Shown: piece by piece, positions 1-9,323 of the stretch
How the letters are laid out: every line of letters starts with the position of its first letter
Position numbering within the stretch: the stretch's first letter is position 1
NCBI GenBank assembly: GCA_021828475.1
Contig: JAJZIY010000005.1
Span: forward strand, 50,598-114,597
Length of the DNA stretch: 64,000 nucleotides
Source: Actinomycetes bacterium
Lineage (GTDB): Bacteria; Actinomycetota; Acidimicrobiia; Acidimicrobiales; Palsa-688
Direction of reading: 5' to 3'
The notes under the pieces: generated by a model
What the model was told of the DNA's origin: nothing
Database searches by the model: none
Seen by the model: the letters and a program-made list of their open reading frames with translations, nothing else
Position numbers and translations under genes: made by a program

Positions 1-285
1 GTGACCGTCAGGATCCTGGCCGCCTGTACCGACTACGACGTGGACGATGCCACCGGAGCGGTGGTGAGGGGCGACACCGAGGTGAGGTCGTGGGCCGAGG
101 ACTGGACCTTCCAGCGCTCCTCCTCCGCCGTCACCCGGCCGGGCGGGACCACCATGGGCGAACGCTGCCCCAATTGCGGGGCACCTCTCGATGTCGACAT
201 CGCCGGGAGCTGCCGGTACTGCAAGGCACCGATAATGTCCGGGGACTACGACTGGGTCCTGGCCCGGATATCGCAAGTCGGTTGA
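1..285 (+). CDS. Tim44-like domain protein, C-terminal end (partial)
   Basis: This reading frame is open from the first base and stops at TGA 283-285, so the N-terminus lies outside the window. The GTG at base 1 is probably an internal valine. The visible 94 residues end with a zinc-ribbon-like segment: CPNCGAPLDVDIAG followed by C-x2-C (CRYC), then SGDYDWVLARI. That ending is typical of bacterial Tim44-like/TIM44 fold proteins of actinobacteria, which usually carry a signal or membrane segment upstream, absent here because of truncation. Function of the bacterial family is poorly defined. A small exported protein follows 18 bases downstream in the same direction and may be co-transcribed. 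Confidence 0.6.
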   Translation: MTVRILAACTDYDVDDATGAVVRGDTEVRSWAEDWTFQRSSSAVTRPGGTTMGERCPNCGAPLDVDIAGSCRYCKAPIMSGDYDWVLARISQVG

Positions 286-303
286 CGTGGCACCTGTAGC
301 CGG

Positions 304-861
304 GTGACCGCCGGCGGCACCGGCCGGCGCCGGCGGGCGGCAGCGTTGGCCGTGGGTGCGGCCACTCTGGTCCTGGTCTGGGCGGCAGCCGGCGGCTTGG
401 ACAGCAAGGCTGGGCCTGCTCGGACCGTGGTGGCCTCGGGCCCCGCCCGGCACGCGGCCTCAGTGGTGAGCCACTTCCTCGCCCTGCGCGAGGCCGGGGA
501 GTGGGCCGCGGCCTGCCGCTACTTCGTCCCAGGATCGACGGCGCGCACCCAGTGCCTCCGACAGGTCCCAAGTGCCGACAAGGGCCTGTCGTACACCGGC
601 GCCGTAGCTGTCCCTGCTGCTGTCGCCGACGGCAGCCGTGCGCTGGTTTCGGTGACCGGGCACCTCTGCGTGTCGGACAGCCGCTTCAAAGGGCAGGGGC
701 GCTGCGTGGCCAATGCCAACCCCGGCGCCGGGATGCCAGGCGCCAAGCTGAGCTTCCAGGCCGCCTACTCGCTGGCCGTGTCCAAAGCCGACCGGTCCTT
801 CAGCCCTTGGCCCTGCCAGCGCGTGCACGGGGAGTGGTACCTGGTGCCCGTGACGCTGTGA
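304..861 (+). CDS. small exported protein, NTF2-like candidate
   Basis: The 185-residue product starts at GTG 304. It has a basic N-terminus (RRRR at about residues 8-11) and a hydrophobic segment at about 12-32, consistent with a signal peptide or membrane anchor. The exported part contains four or more cysteines, a helix-like stretch around VVSHFLALREAGEWAAACRYF, and a C-terminal GEWYLV motif. Small NTF2-like or SnoaL-like secreted proteins often show this arrangement, but I do not recognise a specific family. It lies 18 bases after the Tim44-like gene and converges with the minus-strand glucosaminidase gene, whose stop is 13 bases away. Confidence 0.55.
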   Translation: MTAGGTGRRRRAAALAVGAATLVLVWAAAGGLDSKAGPARTVVASGPARHAASVVSHFLALREAGEWAAACRYFVPGSTARTQCLRQVPSADKGLSYTGAVAVPAAVADGSRALVSVTGHLCVSDSRFKGQGRCVANANPGAGMPGAKLSFQAAYSLAVSKADRSFSPWPCQRVHGEWYLVPVTL

Positions 862-874
862 CCCCCGGGCGGCC

Positions 875-2815
875 TCAGCCGGCCACGGCTGCGGGCACGA
901 CGCTGGCGAGGCCGACCTTGGCCAGCTCGCTCTGCAGGGCGTAGCCCAGCATCTCGTTGTAGACCGACAGGATCTCGAAGCCGTAAGCAGGGTTGCTTGC
1001 CCACACCCCGGACAGTCCCATCCACGTACGGCAGCAGCCCTGCACCCCGGCCGGAGCCCGCCCACCGACGACCGGCACCGGAGAGGCGTAGGAGCTGAGG
1101 AGCAACTGCTGGCTGAGCACACCCGCCATCGCCGAAGGGAACCTCCACCCGTGCTTGCACGAGTCGCAGGCCCCGATACCGGCGAAGTTGTTGTACTTCG
1201 CCGGATCCTGACCGAAGGACGGAAAGGAGAAGTAACCGGTTTCGACGATCGACTGCGCGAACGCCACGTCACCGCGCACCCCGGTGTCCCGAGCAGCTTC
1301 GAGGTAGTCGGAGACAAGGTTGCCGAAGGGGACGGTGACGTTGGGCCGCGCCCCGGTCGAGGTGTACCAACCCTCGATCTGCGCCGCCGTGAGCAGGGAC
1401 GTCCCCAGGATGCCGGGGCCCTCCCCGGCTACGTCGCCGGCGCCGGCGCCCGGCAGGGCGGGGGAAGCCGTGGGGCCACTGCCTGCGGGGGCCAGGCCGG
1501 CCGTAGCGGGCGTGGCGGGGACAGTGGTGGTAGTGGCCGCCACCGCGACGACATCCTGAGGCGCCACGCCCGAGCTCAGGTTGGGAACGAGGGGCATACC
1601 CTCCGGGAACACTGCGAAGCTGCTGTCGCCGCCGCTCAAGTTGCCATGCACCAGTACCACAGGACCTCGCTTCACCTTGTCCGGGTGGCGAGGAGCCAGG
1701 CGACCTTCACGTCGCAGCAACGCCGTCAGGGGGTCCAGCGGTGCGGTGCCGGCGACCGTGGCCCATGTCCTGGCCAGGACGACGTCGGCGCGCGACAGGC
1801 GCAGCTGCGCGCGGTCGACGAGCACTTTGGACCAGCGCGTCCGGCTACGCAGCCAGGCGCGTCGCTCGACGACCCTGGCGATGGCGGTCCGGGTACGAGC
1901 CAGAGCGAGCGCGTGCTGTGCCGATGCAAGGCCGGCAGTGGTGTCGGCGGCCGCGACCGTCCCCAGTTGCACCACGTCCACCTGTGCCTCCTGAGCCAGC
2001 AGGCCCGTGCCGTTCTCGGCCGACTGGCCCGTGTACTCGGCCACGCCCAGCTCGTACAGGGCCCTCTGGAACAGCTCGACCCGGGCAAGTGCCATGGCCT
2101 GGCGGACCTCGTCCCGGCGCAGGGTGGCTGCGGTGACACGCCATGCGGCTACGGCCGCCTGGTACCGGTGGGTCGCCACAGCCAGCAGGGCTCTGGCTTT
2201 GCCGACGTAGCTCCTGGCCTCGGCATATGCGTTGAGGCTCACCATCTGGCGCTCTTCGAACGTGATGGCGGCAATCAGTGCCCGGCTGCCGGCCGGCAGC
2301 CCTTTGGGCGGCGGGGTGGAAGTCGAGGTCCCGGCTCGCCCGCTCTTGGAGGGCCCCGGGCTCCCGCCCGTCAAAGAAGGTCCCGAGGAGATGAGCGGCA
2401 CGGTGGTGGTCGTAGTGGCCGACACAGCCGTACCGGACGGGCCCGAGGCCCCTCCCGGCGATCCGTTCGCCACGGTGCCCGGCCGAGCAACATGCGATGT
2501 GAGGACGGTCGTCGAGGTCGGGACGGTCGTCGAGGTCGCCAGGGTACCGGCGCGGACAGCCCGCACAGCCGAGGCGAGCCTGGGGTCGCCTGCCAGTTGC
2601 CGGGCGCTGGTCACCCCCTCGGCCAACAGGGCCCCCGTGCTCGCTGTCGCCCGCCAGGCGGGGTCGCCGTGGCCGGGGCGGCTCGGGCCACCAGGCAAGC
2701 CGGCAGCACCGAGGGCCAGCGCTACGAGGGCGGCGAGGGGCGCCGTCCGCGCCAGCCGGCCCGTCGGTGACCAAACCGACCGGCGCCTGCTGTGCTGACC
2801 GTGGTGTGCTGGCAT
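875..2815 (-). CDS. secreted cell-wall glucosaminidase
   Basis: I start this 646-residue protein at ATG 2815, which has GGAG nine bases upstream. An in-frame extension to 3001 lacks a signal peptide at its start and is less likely. The N-terminus is basic followed by a hydrophobic export segment (APLAALVALALGAAGL). A Thr/Ser/Pro-rich linker follows, then an Ala/Arg-rich helical region with coiled-coil character. The C-terminal about 150 residues resemble the glucosaminidase (endo-beta-N-acetylglucosaminidase) domain: VAFAQSIVETGYFSF, then NNFAGIGACDSC and a conserved tyrosine region. The glutamate in the ETGYF motif is the likely catalytic acid. Expected role: cleavage of peptidoglycan glycan strands during growth or division. 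It runs in the same direction as the upstream cysH gene but a 325-base gap suggests its own promoter. Confidence 0.75.
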   Translation of the reverse strand: MPAHHGQHSRRRSVWSPTGRLARTAPLAALVALALGAAGLPGGPSRPGHGDPAWRATASTGALLAEGVTSARQLAGDPRLASAVRAVRAGTLATSTTVPTSTTVLTSHVARPGTVANGSPGGASGPSGTAVSATTTTTVPLISSGPSLTGGSPGPSKSGRAGTSTSTPPPKGLPAGSRALIAAITFEERQMVSLNAYAEARSYVGKARALLAVATHRYQAAVAAWRVTAATLRRDEVRQAMALARVELFQRALYELGVAEYTGQSAENGTGLLAQEAQVDVVQLGTVAAADTTAGLASAQHALALARTRTAIARVVERRAWLRSRTRWSKVLVDRAQLRLSRADVVLARTWATVAGTAPLDPLTALLRREGRLAPRHPDKVKRGPVVLVHGNLSGGDSSFAVFPEGMPLVPNLSSGVAPQDVVAVAATTTTVPATPATAGLAPAGSGPTASPALPGAGAGDVAGEGPGILGTSLLTAAQIEGWYTSTGARPNVTVPFGNLVSDYLEAARDTGVRGDVAFAQSIVETGYFSFPSFGQDPAKYNNFAGIGACDSCKHGWRFPSAMAGVLSQQLLLSSYASPVPVVGGRAPAGVQGCCRTWMGLSGVWASNPAYGFEILSVYNEMLGYALQSELAKVGLASVVPAAVAG

Positions 2816-3174
2816 CCTTCGTTTCTCCGGGCCCGGGACGTCCTGCCCGGCTCCGCTTGGGCGCTGACGGGCGCGCCGCGCGCAAGCTCGGCGCTCCGAA
2901 GAGACTGGCCGACGCGGCATGGCGGACCGGCCAGGCTCCCACCAGGGCCTCCTTGGCCCCGACGACTGAGCGCTGGCTGCGACCACAGCCGATCGGGACA
3001 ACCTCCCACTGGCAGTATCGGCAACTCACGCACCGCACCGAAGACCTTGCTCCGGTCCTGCGGCGCGCCGACGCGGCCAGCAACTGGGCGCTCCACCTCG
3101 CCCGGCTCCCCGTACTCTACGCTGCGGGCCGGCCCAGCGCACGGGGCCGCCGCGCGGTGCCTGTGCCGTGGCTG
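2816..3174. other. 359-base gap without a recognised gene
   Basis: Between the glucosaminidase start and the cysH stop no convincing gene is seen. The minus-strand frame of the glucosaminidase stays open to 3001, but its amino-acid composition there is Arg/Ala-rich and unlike an exported N-terminus. Wall hydrolases of actinobacteria often have long leaders, including the c-di-AMP (ydaO-type) riboswitch; on the minus strand I see GC-rich stem-forming segments and a CCCGTCAGC element at about 2861-2869, but not enough of the riboswitch consensus to call it. Confidence 0.3.
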
Positions 3175-3849
3175 CTATTTGGGCGCGGGAGGGAGGACCT
3201 CGTCGTGGATGCCGCACTCGGTCTTCGCCAGGCCGGACCACCGGCCGGACCGCGGGTCCTCACCGGCGGTCACAGGCTTGGTGCACGGCCAGCACCCGAT
3301 GGAGGGGTAACCCTGCTTGAGCAGAGGGTTCACCGGTACATCGTGGTCGGCGATGTAACCCTCGACGTCGAGGTCGGTCCAGTTGGCCAGAGGGTTGACC
3401 TTGACGAGCCCACGGCGGTCGCGTGTCACGATCGGCGCCTGCTTGCGGGTCGACGCCTCCTGGCGGCGCAGCCCGCTCATCCAGGCGGCCTTCCCGACCA
3501 AGGCTCGTTCGAGTTGCTCGAGCTTGGCCGGGCTGCAGCAGTTGACCGGATCCGACTTCCAAAGCGGCACGGTCGGCTGGCGGACGGTCATGATCCGTAG
3601 GTTGAGCCCGTAACGGCGCCTCACCTCCTCGACCGTTGCCAGGGTCTCAGGGAAGTGGTAGCCGGTGTCGATGAAGACGACCTCGATCGACGGCTCCACC
3701 TTGGTGGCAACGTCGATGAGGACGGCATCGGTCATCGAGGCCGTCAGGCACAGCCGGGGGTGGAACTGCTCGACCGCCCACTGGACGATCTCGCCTGCAG
3801 AAGCGCGCTCGAACCCTGCGTTGAGCTCGGCAAGAGCCTCCTGCGTCAT
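3175..3849 (-). CDS. cysH: adenylylsulfate (APS) reductase, assimilatory
   Basis: This enzyme reduces adenylylsulfate (or PAPS) to sulfite with thioredoxin, in cytosolic sulfate assimilation. The fold is a PP-loop-like adenine nucleotide hydrolase. Visible motifs are SMTDAVLID near residue 40, DTGYHFPETL near 60, a CC pair (NCCSP) and a C-x2-C (GCWPC), plus a C-terminal ECG-x-H with the catalytic cysteine. The four extra cysteines indicate a [4Fe-4S] cluster and so the APS-specific type. I chose ATG 3849 (224 aa) because of AAGGAG just upstream, although the spacing is short; TTG 3882 would add 11 residues. It follows the sulfite reductase gene by 63 bases in the same direction, an operon order also known from mycobacteria. 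Confidence 0.88.
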   Translation of the reverse strand: MTQEALAELNAGFERASAGEIVQWAVEQFHPRLCLTASMTDAVLIDVATKVEPSIEVVFIDTGYHFPETLATVEEVRRRYGLNLRIMTVRQPTVPLWKSDPVNCCSPAKLEQLERALVGKAAWMSGLRRQEASTRKQAPIVTRDRRGLVKVNPLANWTDLDVEGYIADHDVPVNPLLKQGYPSIGCWPCTKPVTAGEDPRSGRWSGLAKTECGIHDEVLPPAPK

Positions 3850-3912
3850 GTCTCCTTTTCCAGGGACGTCAAGCAAAGTCAAAACACTACCTCTCCCGCG
3901 CCGAAGGCCCGC

Positions 3913-5697
3913 TCAGGCACCGGCGCACTCGCCCATGCCCACTTCGGCCACGTACGGACCAGTCTCGTCGAAATCGATGTAGTAGTCCGGCCGCTCCTCC
4001 GGGGAGGGCCACTGGTCGAGATGGCCAAGGCCGGAAGCCACGGCCTTGGCTCCCCCGACCCGAGCCAGCCATGACCCGAAGTCCTCGCCCGCTTCGCGCT
4101 CGTCGGCGTAACGTCCCACGATACGGACCGTGGCCTCGGCACAGGCCTTGGCCGGCAGGCGCATCGCTCTCTGGCCGAACTCGATCTCCGTGTCGCCCAC
4201 ACGGCCGCCAAGCAGCAGCTGGTAGCCGGGAGCCGCCCGGCCATGGGCGCGACGCTCTGCCCCGTGGAAGCCGATGTCGGCGACGTGGTGCTGCCCACAG
4301 CTGTTGGTGCAGCCGGAGATGTTGACCCGCACGCCCCCGACGTCGGCCAGGCCCGCCTTCTCCAGGGCGTTGCCGATGTCGTCAGCCAAGCCGCGGCTCT
4401 GGGTCACAGCCAGGTTGCAGGTGTCGGCACCAGGGCAGGACACGACGTCACGGGCGAGCTCGGCACCCGGTTCGGCCATGCCGATGGATGCGAGACGCGA
4501 GTAGAGCAGCGGCAACTGTTCGGCCGTCAGGTCCCGGAAGGCCAGGTTCTGGCGGTTCGTGACACGGACGCTGGCACCTAGGTCCCGCTGGATTGCCGCC
4601 AGCTCCCTGAACTGGGTGGACGTTATGTCACCCAGGCGGGCATGAGCGATCGCCGACACGGTGCCCTTGGCCACGCCGACGACGACGTTGGCGGACTCCC
4701 AGCGCTTGTAGGGGTCGCCGGGCCCGAGGCGCAGGGTCACAGGGGTGCCGACCGGGGTCGGAGCCGCGCCGGCCCCAACGCCCGCCGGGGCGTCTCCCAG
4801 CTCCTCGACCACGGCAGGCAGACCTCCGGGCCAGCTGCTGGAGGCCAACAGGTACTTGCGCTCCTTCAGGACGCGTCGGCGCAGCTCGTCCATGCCGATG
4901 GTGTCAACCAGCCACTTGAGCCGCGCCCGTAACTTGTTGTCACGGTTGCCGAAGTGGTCGAAGGTGCGCAGCACCGCCTCGAGCGAGGCCATCAGCTCCT
5001 CACGCGGCGTGAACTCCTCGAGGGCCTGCGCGGGGTGAGGGTTGGCACCGAGCCCGCCCGCGAGGAAGACACGGAAGCCGGCCTCCGTCGTGCCGTCCGG
5101 GCGGGGGCGCGAGACGGCCACCACTCCCACGTCGTTGAACATGGCCTGGCCGCAGTCGGTCATGCAACCCGAGAAGTTGATCTTGAACTTGCGGGGAAGG
5201 CGCTGGGCGTAGGGATGGTGCAGGAAGTGCCGGAACGCTGCCTCGGCCCAGGGGCTGACGTCGAGCACCTCGAAGGGGCAGGCCCCGGCCAGGTGGCAGC
5301 CCGTGACGTTGCGGACGGTGTCGCCGCAGGCTTCGCGGGAGGTGAGGCCCACCATGGCGCAGTCACGCAACAGTTGAGGGACCGTCTCCAGCTGCACGAA
5401 GTGGAACTGGATGTTCTGCCGGGTGGTCAGATGGCCCCAGCCCCGGCTGTAGCGGTCCGCTATGTCGCCAAGGACCTCGAGCTGCTCGGGGGTGACGGAG
5501 CCGTAAGGCGCCTTGACACGGACCATCTGGTTGCGGCCACCCTGGCGCTGCCCGTACACGCCGTTGTTGAGACGGAAGACCCTGAACTCCTCCTCTCCGA
5601 GGTCGCCGGAGACGTACGCCGCGAGCATGGTCTCGAACTTCTCTATGTCGGCTTTCAGTTCGGGCGTCAGGTCACGGGTGACGATGGCGGGAGTCAT
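3913..5697 (-). CDS. ferredoxin-dependent sulfite/nitrite reductase
   Basis: This is a siroheme and [4Fe-4S] enzyme catalysing six-electron reduction of sulfite to sulfide (or nitrite to ammonia). The 594-residue protein has the two ferredoxin-like half domains: TTRQNIQFH near residue 95 and again TNRQNLAFRDL in the second half. Cluster ligands are visible as C-x5-C (CPGADTC) and C-x3-C (GCTNSC), followed by GQHHVADIGFHG. Its position just upstream of cysH argues for sulfite as substrate. ATG 5697 is preferred over ATG 5715 because the latter would sit inside the apparent promoter. With a -10 box ending eight bases before ATG 5697, the message is probably leaderless or nearly so. Nitrite reductase activity cannot be excluded from sequence. 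Confidence 0.85.
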   Translation of the reverse strand: MTPAIVTRDLTPELKADIEKFETMLAAYVSGDLGEEEFRVFRLNNGVYGQRQGGRNQMVRVKAPYGSVTPEQLEVLGDIADRYSRGWGHLTTRQNIQFHFVQLETVPQLLRDCAMVGLTSREACGDTVRNVTGCHLAGACPFEVLDVSPWAEAAFRHFLHHPYAQRLPRKFKINFSGCMTDCGQAMFNDVGVVAVSRPRPDGTTEAGFRVFLAGGLGANPHPAQALEEFTPREELMASLEAVLRTFDHFGNRDNKLRARLKWLVDTIGMDELRRRVLKERKYLLASSSWPGGLPAVVEELGDAPAGVGAGAAPTPVGTPVTLRLGPGDPYKRWESANVVVGVAKGTVSAIAHARLGDITSTQFRELAAIQRDLGASVRVTNRQNLAFRDLTAEQLPLLYSRLASIGMAEPGAELARDVVSCPGADTCNLAVTQSRGLADDIGNALEKAGLADVGGVRVNISGCTNSCGQHHVADIGFHGAERRAHGRAAPGYQLLLGGRVGDTEIEFGQRAMRLPAKACAEATVRIVGRYADEREAGEDFGSWLARVGGAKAVASGLGHLDQWPSPEERPDYYIDFDETGPYVAEVGMGECAGA

Positions 5698-5705
5698 CGT
5701 CCCTA

Positions 5706-5734
5706 TTCTTATCATTCCTGATCGCTTTAGTCAA
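5706..5734 (-). promoter_or_regulatory. promoter of the sulfite reductase-cysH operon
   Basis: On the minus strand TTGACT (5734-5729), a 17-base spacer and TAAGAA (5711-5706) match a housekeeping sigma promoter. The -10 element ends eight bases before ATG 5697, so transcription would begin within a base or two of the start codon. Confidence 0.55.
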
Positions 5735-5810
5735 CATTAAGCCCGTTGCCCCTCCACGGGCCGGCCCATCGTCGCCGGACGTGAGCCGACGCGGCTGGGG
5801 CGGCCCGCTC

Positions 5811-8800
5811 TCAGGTACCTGCTATGGCCACGACGGGCCCTGATGCGGCCAGCACCGTCTGCGCGAGCGCAGGGGAGGCGTCCCCGAAGCCGTACACGCG
5901 CCCGTCCGAAGCGGCCATGTAGTAGCCCTTGCCGTCGGGTGTCATGGCCAACCCGACGATGTCGCGCACCTTGACATGGCGGGCCGGCAGGCTGCCGAAG
6001 TACCTCGCCCCCCTGCCGAAGGTGAAGGCCCCGCCGTCCGCTCCCACGAGCAGGTAGCCGGCGCCGGATGGGGCGACCACCAGGGCTCGCACGTCGTGGA
6101 CGTGGTGGTGGGACGCCGGGAGGGAGCCGTGGTAGCGGGCCGTACCGAAGTCGAAGACGCCGCCGTCGGCCCCCACGAGCAGGTAGCCGGCCCCGTCGGG
6201 CGCCGAGGCCATCCCCACGATGTCATGGACGTGCACGTGGCGGGCGGGCAGCGAGCCGTGGAAGCGGGCGTCGCCGAAGGCGAAGAACCCACCGTCGCGT
6301 CCCACCAGCCAGTACCCGGCCCCGTCGGGCGTGGCGGCAATCGCGACTATGTCCTTCACCCGGACATGCAGTGCCGGCAGGTCGCCCTCGAAACGGGCCG
6401 TCCCGAAGGCGCTGACCGTGCCGTCCGCCGTCGCCACCCAGTAGCCGGTACCTCCCGGCGCGGCAGCGATGCCGACGACCTTGCCACCGGCAGGACCGGG
6501 CCCGCCCATGGCACGGGCGGCGCCGACACCGAAGACGACCCCTTTGGTCGTGGCCAGCCAGTAGCCGGGAGCGGGCAGGCGGACGATCTCCTCCAGCACC
6601 TTGGAACTGGAGGGGGTGAAGCCCTGGCTCCCCGAGTAGGACGCCTGGACAAGGCGCGTGCCGGGCGTGCCGTAGACCACCGTGCATGTGGCACTGCCCC
6701 CAGCACTCACCGGCAGCGACGTGCAGCCCTCCAGGGCGGCTCCGTCAGCGATGAAGCTCACCGAACCGGCGGTGGGCACCGGCGTCACCGTGGCGGTGTA
6801 GGTCAGTTGCACCCCCGTCAGGACCGGGCCCGCCGAGGCCACGACGCTCACCCTGGTGTGACGGGGCGGCGGGGGTGCCAGGTCCCCCGACTCGACGAGG
6901 GGGTAGCGCTCCTGGGCGTCCTGGTACCACCCCACAGCGGTGCACGCCAGCGCGGCCGTGCAGGAGGTCCCCAGGAGCTGAGCAGCCTGGCCCGAGGGGG
7001 TCGGGGGCGATGCCGTGACCCAGGTGCCGCCTGTCAGCACGGCAACGAACGCCTGGTCGCCTGCGCCCACTGCGCTCCGGACGTAGCCGGTGGCAGCGCA
7101 CGAGGCGGGCGACACGCAACTGACCGCGCTCAGACCGGCCCCGCCGCCGCCACCAGCGGGGCCGCCGACCACGGTCCACACCGGCGGGGAACCAGCCCCG
7201 ACGGCGCCATGCACAGCCGGCTCCTCGACCAGCGGTAGGTCACCGGTGGCCACCGTCGAGGAGCCGACGGCCAGGCAACGACCCGTGCCCGGGCACGAGA
7301 CGGAGCTCAGCATGTCCGAAGCGGAGGCCGTCGCGGCGGCCCCGGCACCCGACCAGGAACCCGAGGCCAGGGTCTCAACGAGCCCTCTTGTGCCCTGGCC
7401 GCCCGAAGCGGTGCCAACGGCCGTGCACGTCCCGGTGCCGGGGCAGGAAACCGCCAGCAACTCGCCGGCCGTGCCCACCATCGGCAGCGCCTGGAGCGAC
7501 CAGCCGTTCGAAGGCCCTGTGACGGCGATGGGGACGGCCTTGCCGGAGGTCCCGACGTAGTAGCCGACTGCGGTGCAGGCTCCGACCGCCGGGCAGGACA
7601 CGGCCTGCAGATAGGTGGCGGCCGAGGTACCGACGCCCGGGCTGGCGACCACCGCCCAGGCACCAGCGGAAAGGGTCTCGATCAGTGGCTGTGCCACCCC
7701 GGCCGAGTCGACGTAGTAGCCCACGGCGACGCACTGCCCCAGGGCGGGGCAGGACACGCCCTGCAGGTAAGCGGGAGCGCCGGAAACCAGGCCCGGCACC
7801 ACCGGAGCCGGGGCGGCCTCCGGCGACCACAGGCCCGCCGAGAGCACCTCGACCAGGGGTGCGGGTAGGCCCGTCAGGCTCACGGTGTCACCGACGGCAA
7901 CGCATTGGCTCGTAGCCGGACAGGAGACCGAGAGCAGCTCGGCGTCCGACGCCTGGGGCACCGCCGTCCCAACGGTCGCCCACTTGCGGGCGATGCCCGA
8001 GGCAGCCAGCGGCAGGGTCACCGGTGAGAGGGGTAGCGCCTGCCAGCCAACGGCGTTACAGAGCTGGGAGGTGCAGGAAAGGGCGGACAACGCCCTGTCG
8101 CCGCCACCGGGACGGGGCCTGGACAACTGCCAGCTGCCAGCCGCCAGGAACAAACTGAGCGCTTGTCGCCGCTGGCCGTCCGAATACGAGCCGACTGCCG
8201 TGCACTGCCCGACTGCCGGGCAGGCCACCGCGCTGAGCTGGTTGTTCGCCACGCTGGCGTCAGGGCTGGCCGTCACCGGCACCCACCGGCCGTTGGCGAG
8301 GACGTCCACGAGCGTCTGATTGGCATGGCCGTTGAAGTACCACCCGACGGCAGCACAGGAGGTGGCGGACGGGCAGGAGACGCCGTCCAGGACATTGTCA
8401 CCGCCCCCTCGCGAGGCCACGCCAACCGAGTACCAGGCCGTGCCCGACTGCGTCTCGATCAGCGGGTGCATGGCACCGGTGGCCGCCTGGTAGTAGCCGA
8501 CGGCCGTGCAGCCGCCCGACTGGGTGCAGCTGACCGCCTGCAGGACGTCGCTCCTCACCCCTGGCTCGGCGGCCGGTACGACCGCCCAGCCGCCGGCGGA
8601 GAGCGTCTCGACGAGCGCCTGCTGGCGCCCGCCTGCGGTGTACCAGCCGACGGCGGCGCACGACGCCGGTGCCGAACAGGACACACCGGTCAGCTCCTCG
8701 GAAGCGCCCAGCTGTGGCAGCGGCGCCATCGACCACGTCCCCCCGGCCAGCACCTCCACCAGGGCCTGGCGTGACGAACTGCCAACGGCCTGCTGGTAGC

Positions 8801-9137
8801 CCACGGCCACGCATTGGCCCGGTGCCGGACAGGAGACGGAGCCCAAGCCCACCAGCCCGGCCCCCGGCACGGGGGGCAGGGTCACCTGCTGCCAGGAGCC
8901 CGAAGTGCGCACCTCGACCAGAGGAGGCTGCCCGGTGGACAACGCGGCGGTGCCCACCGCCACGCACTGCGAGCCGGCGCAGGACACCCCCTCGAGCCGG
9001 CTCCGGGCCGCGCCTGGCGGGGCCGGCACCGACCCGGGCGACCACGACGAAGAAGGGACCTGTGCGGCTACCGCCCTGGCCACGGGTGAGAACAGGCCCG
9101 CCAGGATGGCGGCTGTCGCCATGACGCGGTTGAGCAT
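5811..9137 (-). CDS. large exported protein: 14 Cys-pair repeats, Ig-like domain, six C-terminal repeats
   Basis: The 1108-residue product starts at ATG 9137, with AAGGGAG six bases upstream, and begins with a signal peptide (MLNRVMATAAILAGLFSP). Residues up to about 745 hold 14 units built on a VSCP-x5-C-x-AVG core followed by a PLVE-x-L-x-x-G-x-W strand, each with one cysteine pair. Next is one Ig-like (Big_3-type) domain containing GSVSFIADG and VQASYSGSQGF. The last about 250 residues are six units of GYWL-x-x-DGG-x-x-x-FG-x-A-x-x-x-GS, the same module that ends two other proteins in this window. No catalytic motif is seen, so an adhesive or surface-coat role is only a guess. It is flanked by a promoter-sized gap of about 185 bases and is probably monocistronic. 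Confidence 0.7.
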   Translation of the reverse strand: MLNRVMATAAILAGLFSPVARAVAAQVPSSSWSPGSVPAPPGAARSRLEGVSCAGSQCVAVGTAALSTGQPPLVEVRTSGSWQQVTLPPVPGAGLVGLGSVSCPAPGQCVAVGYQQAVGSSSRQALVEVLAGGTWSMAPLPQLGASEELTGVSCSAPASCAAVGWYTAGGRQQALVETLSAGGWAVVPAAEPGVRSDVLQAVSCTQSGGCTAVGYYQAATGAMHPLIETQSGTAWYSVGVASRGGGDNVLDGVSCPSATSCAAVGWYFNGHANQTLVDVLANGRWVPVTASPDASVANNQLSAVACPAVGQCTAVGSYSDGQRRQALSLFLAAGSWQLSRPRPGGGDRALSALSCTSQLCNAVGWQALPLSPVTLPLAASGIARKWATVGTAVPQASDAELLSVSCPATSQCVAVGDTVSLTGLPAPLVEVLSAGLWSPEAAPAPVVPGLVSGAPAYLQGVSCPALGQCVAVGYYVDSAGVAQPLIETLSAGAWAVVASPGVGTSAATYLQAVSCPAVGACTAVGYYVGTSGKAVPIAVTGPSNGWSLQALPMVGTAGELLAVSCPGTGTCTAVGTASGGQGTRGLVETLASGSWSGAGAAATASASDMLSSVSCPGTGRCLAVGSSTVATGDLPLVEEPAVHGAVGAGSPPVWTVVGGPAGGGGGAGLSAVSCVSPASCAATGYVRSAVGAGDQAFVAVLTGGTWVTASPPTPSGQAAQLLGTSCTAALACTAVGWYQDAQERYPLVESGDLAPPPPRHTRVSVVASAGPVLTGVQLTYTATVTPVPTAGSVSFIADGAALEGCTSLPVSAGGSATCTVVYGTPGTRLVQASYSGSQGFTPSSSKVLEEIVRLPAPGYWLATTKGVVFGVGAARAMGGPGPAGGKVVGIAAAPGGTGYWVATADGTVSAFGTARFEGDLPALHVRVKDIVAIAATPDGAGYWLVGRDGGFFAFGDARFHGSLPARHVHVHDIVGMASAPDGAGYLLVGADGGVFDFGTARYHGSLPASHHHVHDVRALVVAPSGAGYLLVGADGGAFTFGRGARYFGSLPARHVKVRDIVGLAMTPDGKGYYMAASDGRVYGFGDASPALAQTVLAASGPVVAIAGT

Positions 9138-9323
9138 CGAGAACTCCCTTCGCCCCGTCCGTGCCCCGGAGACCTTTCTAATGCGTCGCGCAGGGGTGCG
9201 GCCAGGCGGGCGGTCCGTGCCGGGTGGCTCGCGCTCCCGGGTGGCCACCCCGGCGGCACCGACCCGAGGCCGGAAGACGGCGGCCCCGGGACCTGGCACC
9301 GGGCGCCGGCGGAAGGGTCGGCC

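Noticed and set aside
2816..3001. N-terminal extension of the glucosaminidase to 3001
   Set aside because: It would bury the signal peptide 60 residues inside the protein, and ATG 2815 has a good ribosome site.
2816..3174. c-di-AMP (ydaO) riboswitch before the glucosaminidase gene
   Set aside because: Only a CCCGTCAGC-like element is visible; the other conserved blocks could not be found by eye. A covariance-model search would decide.
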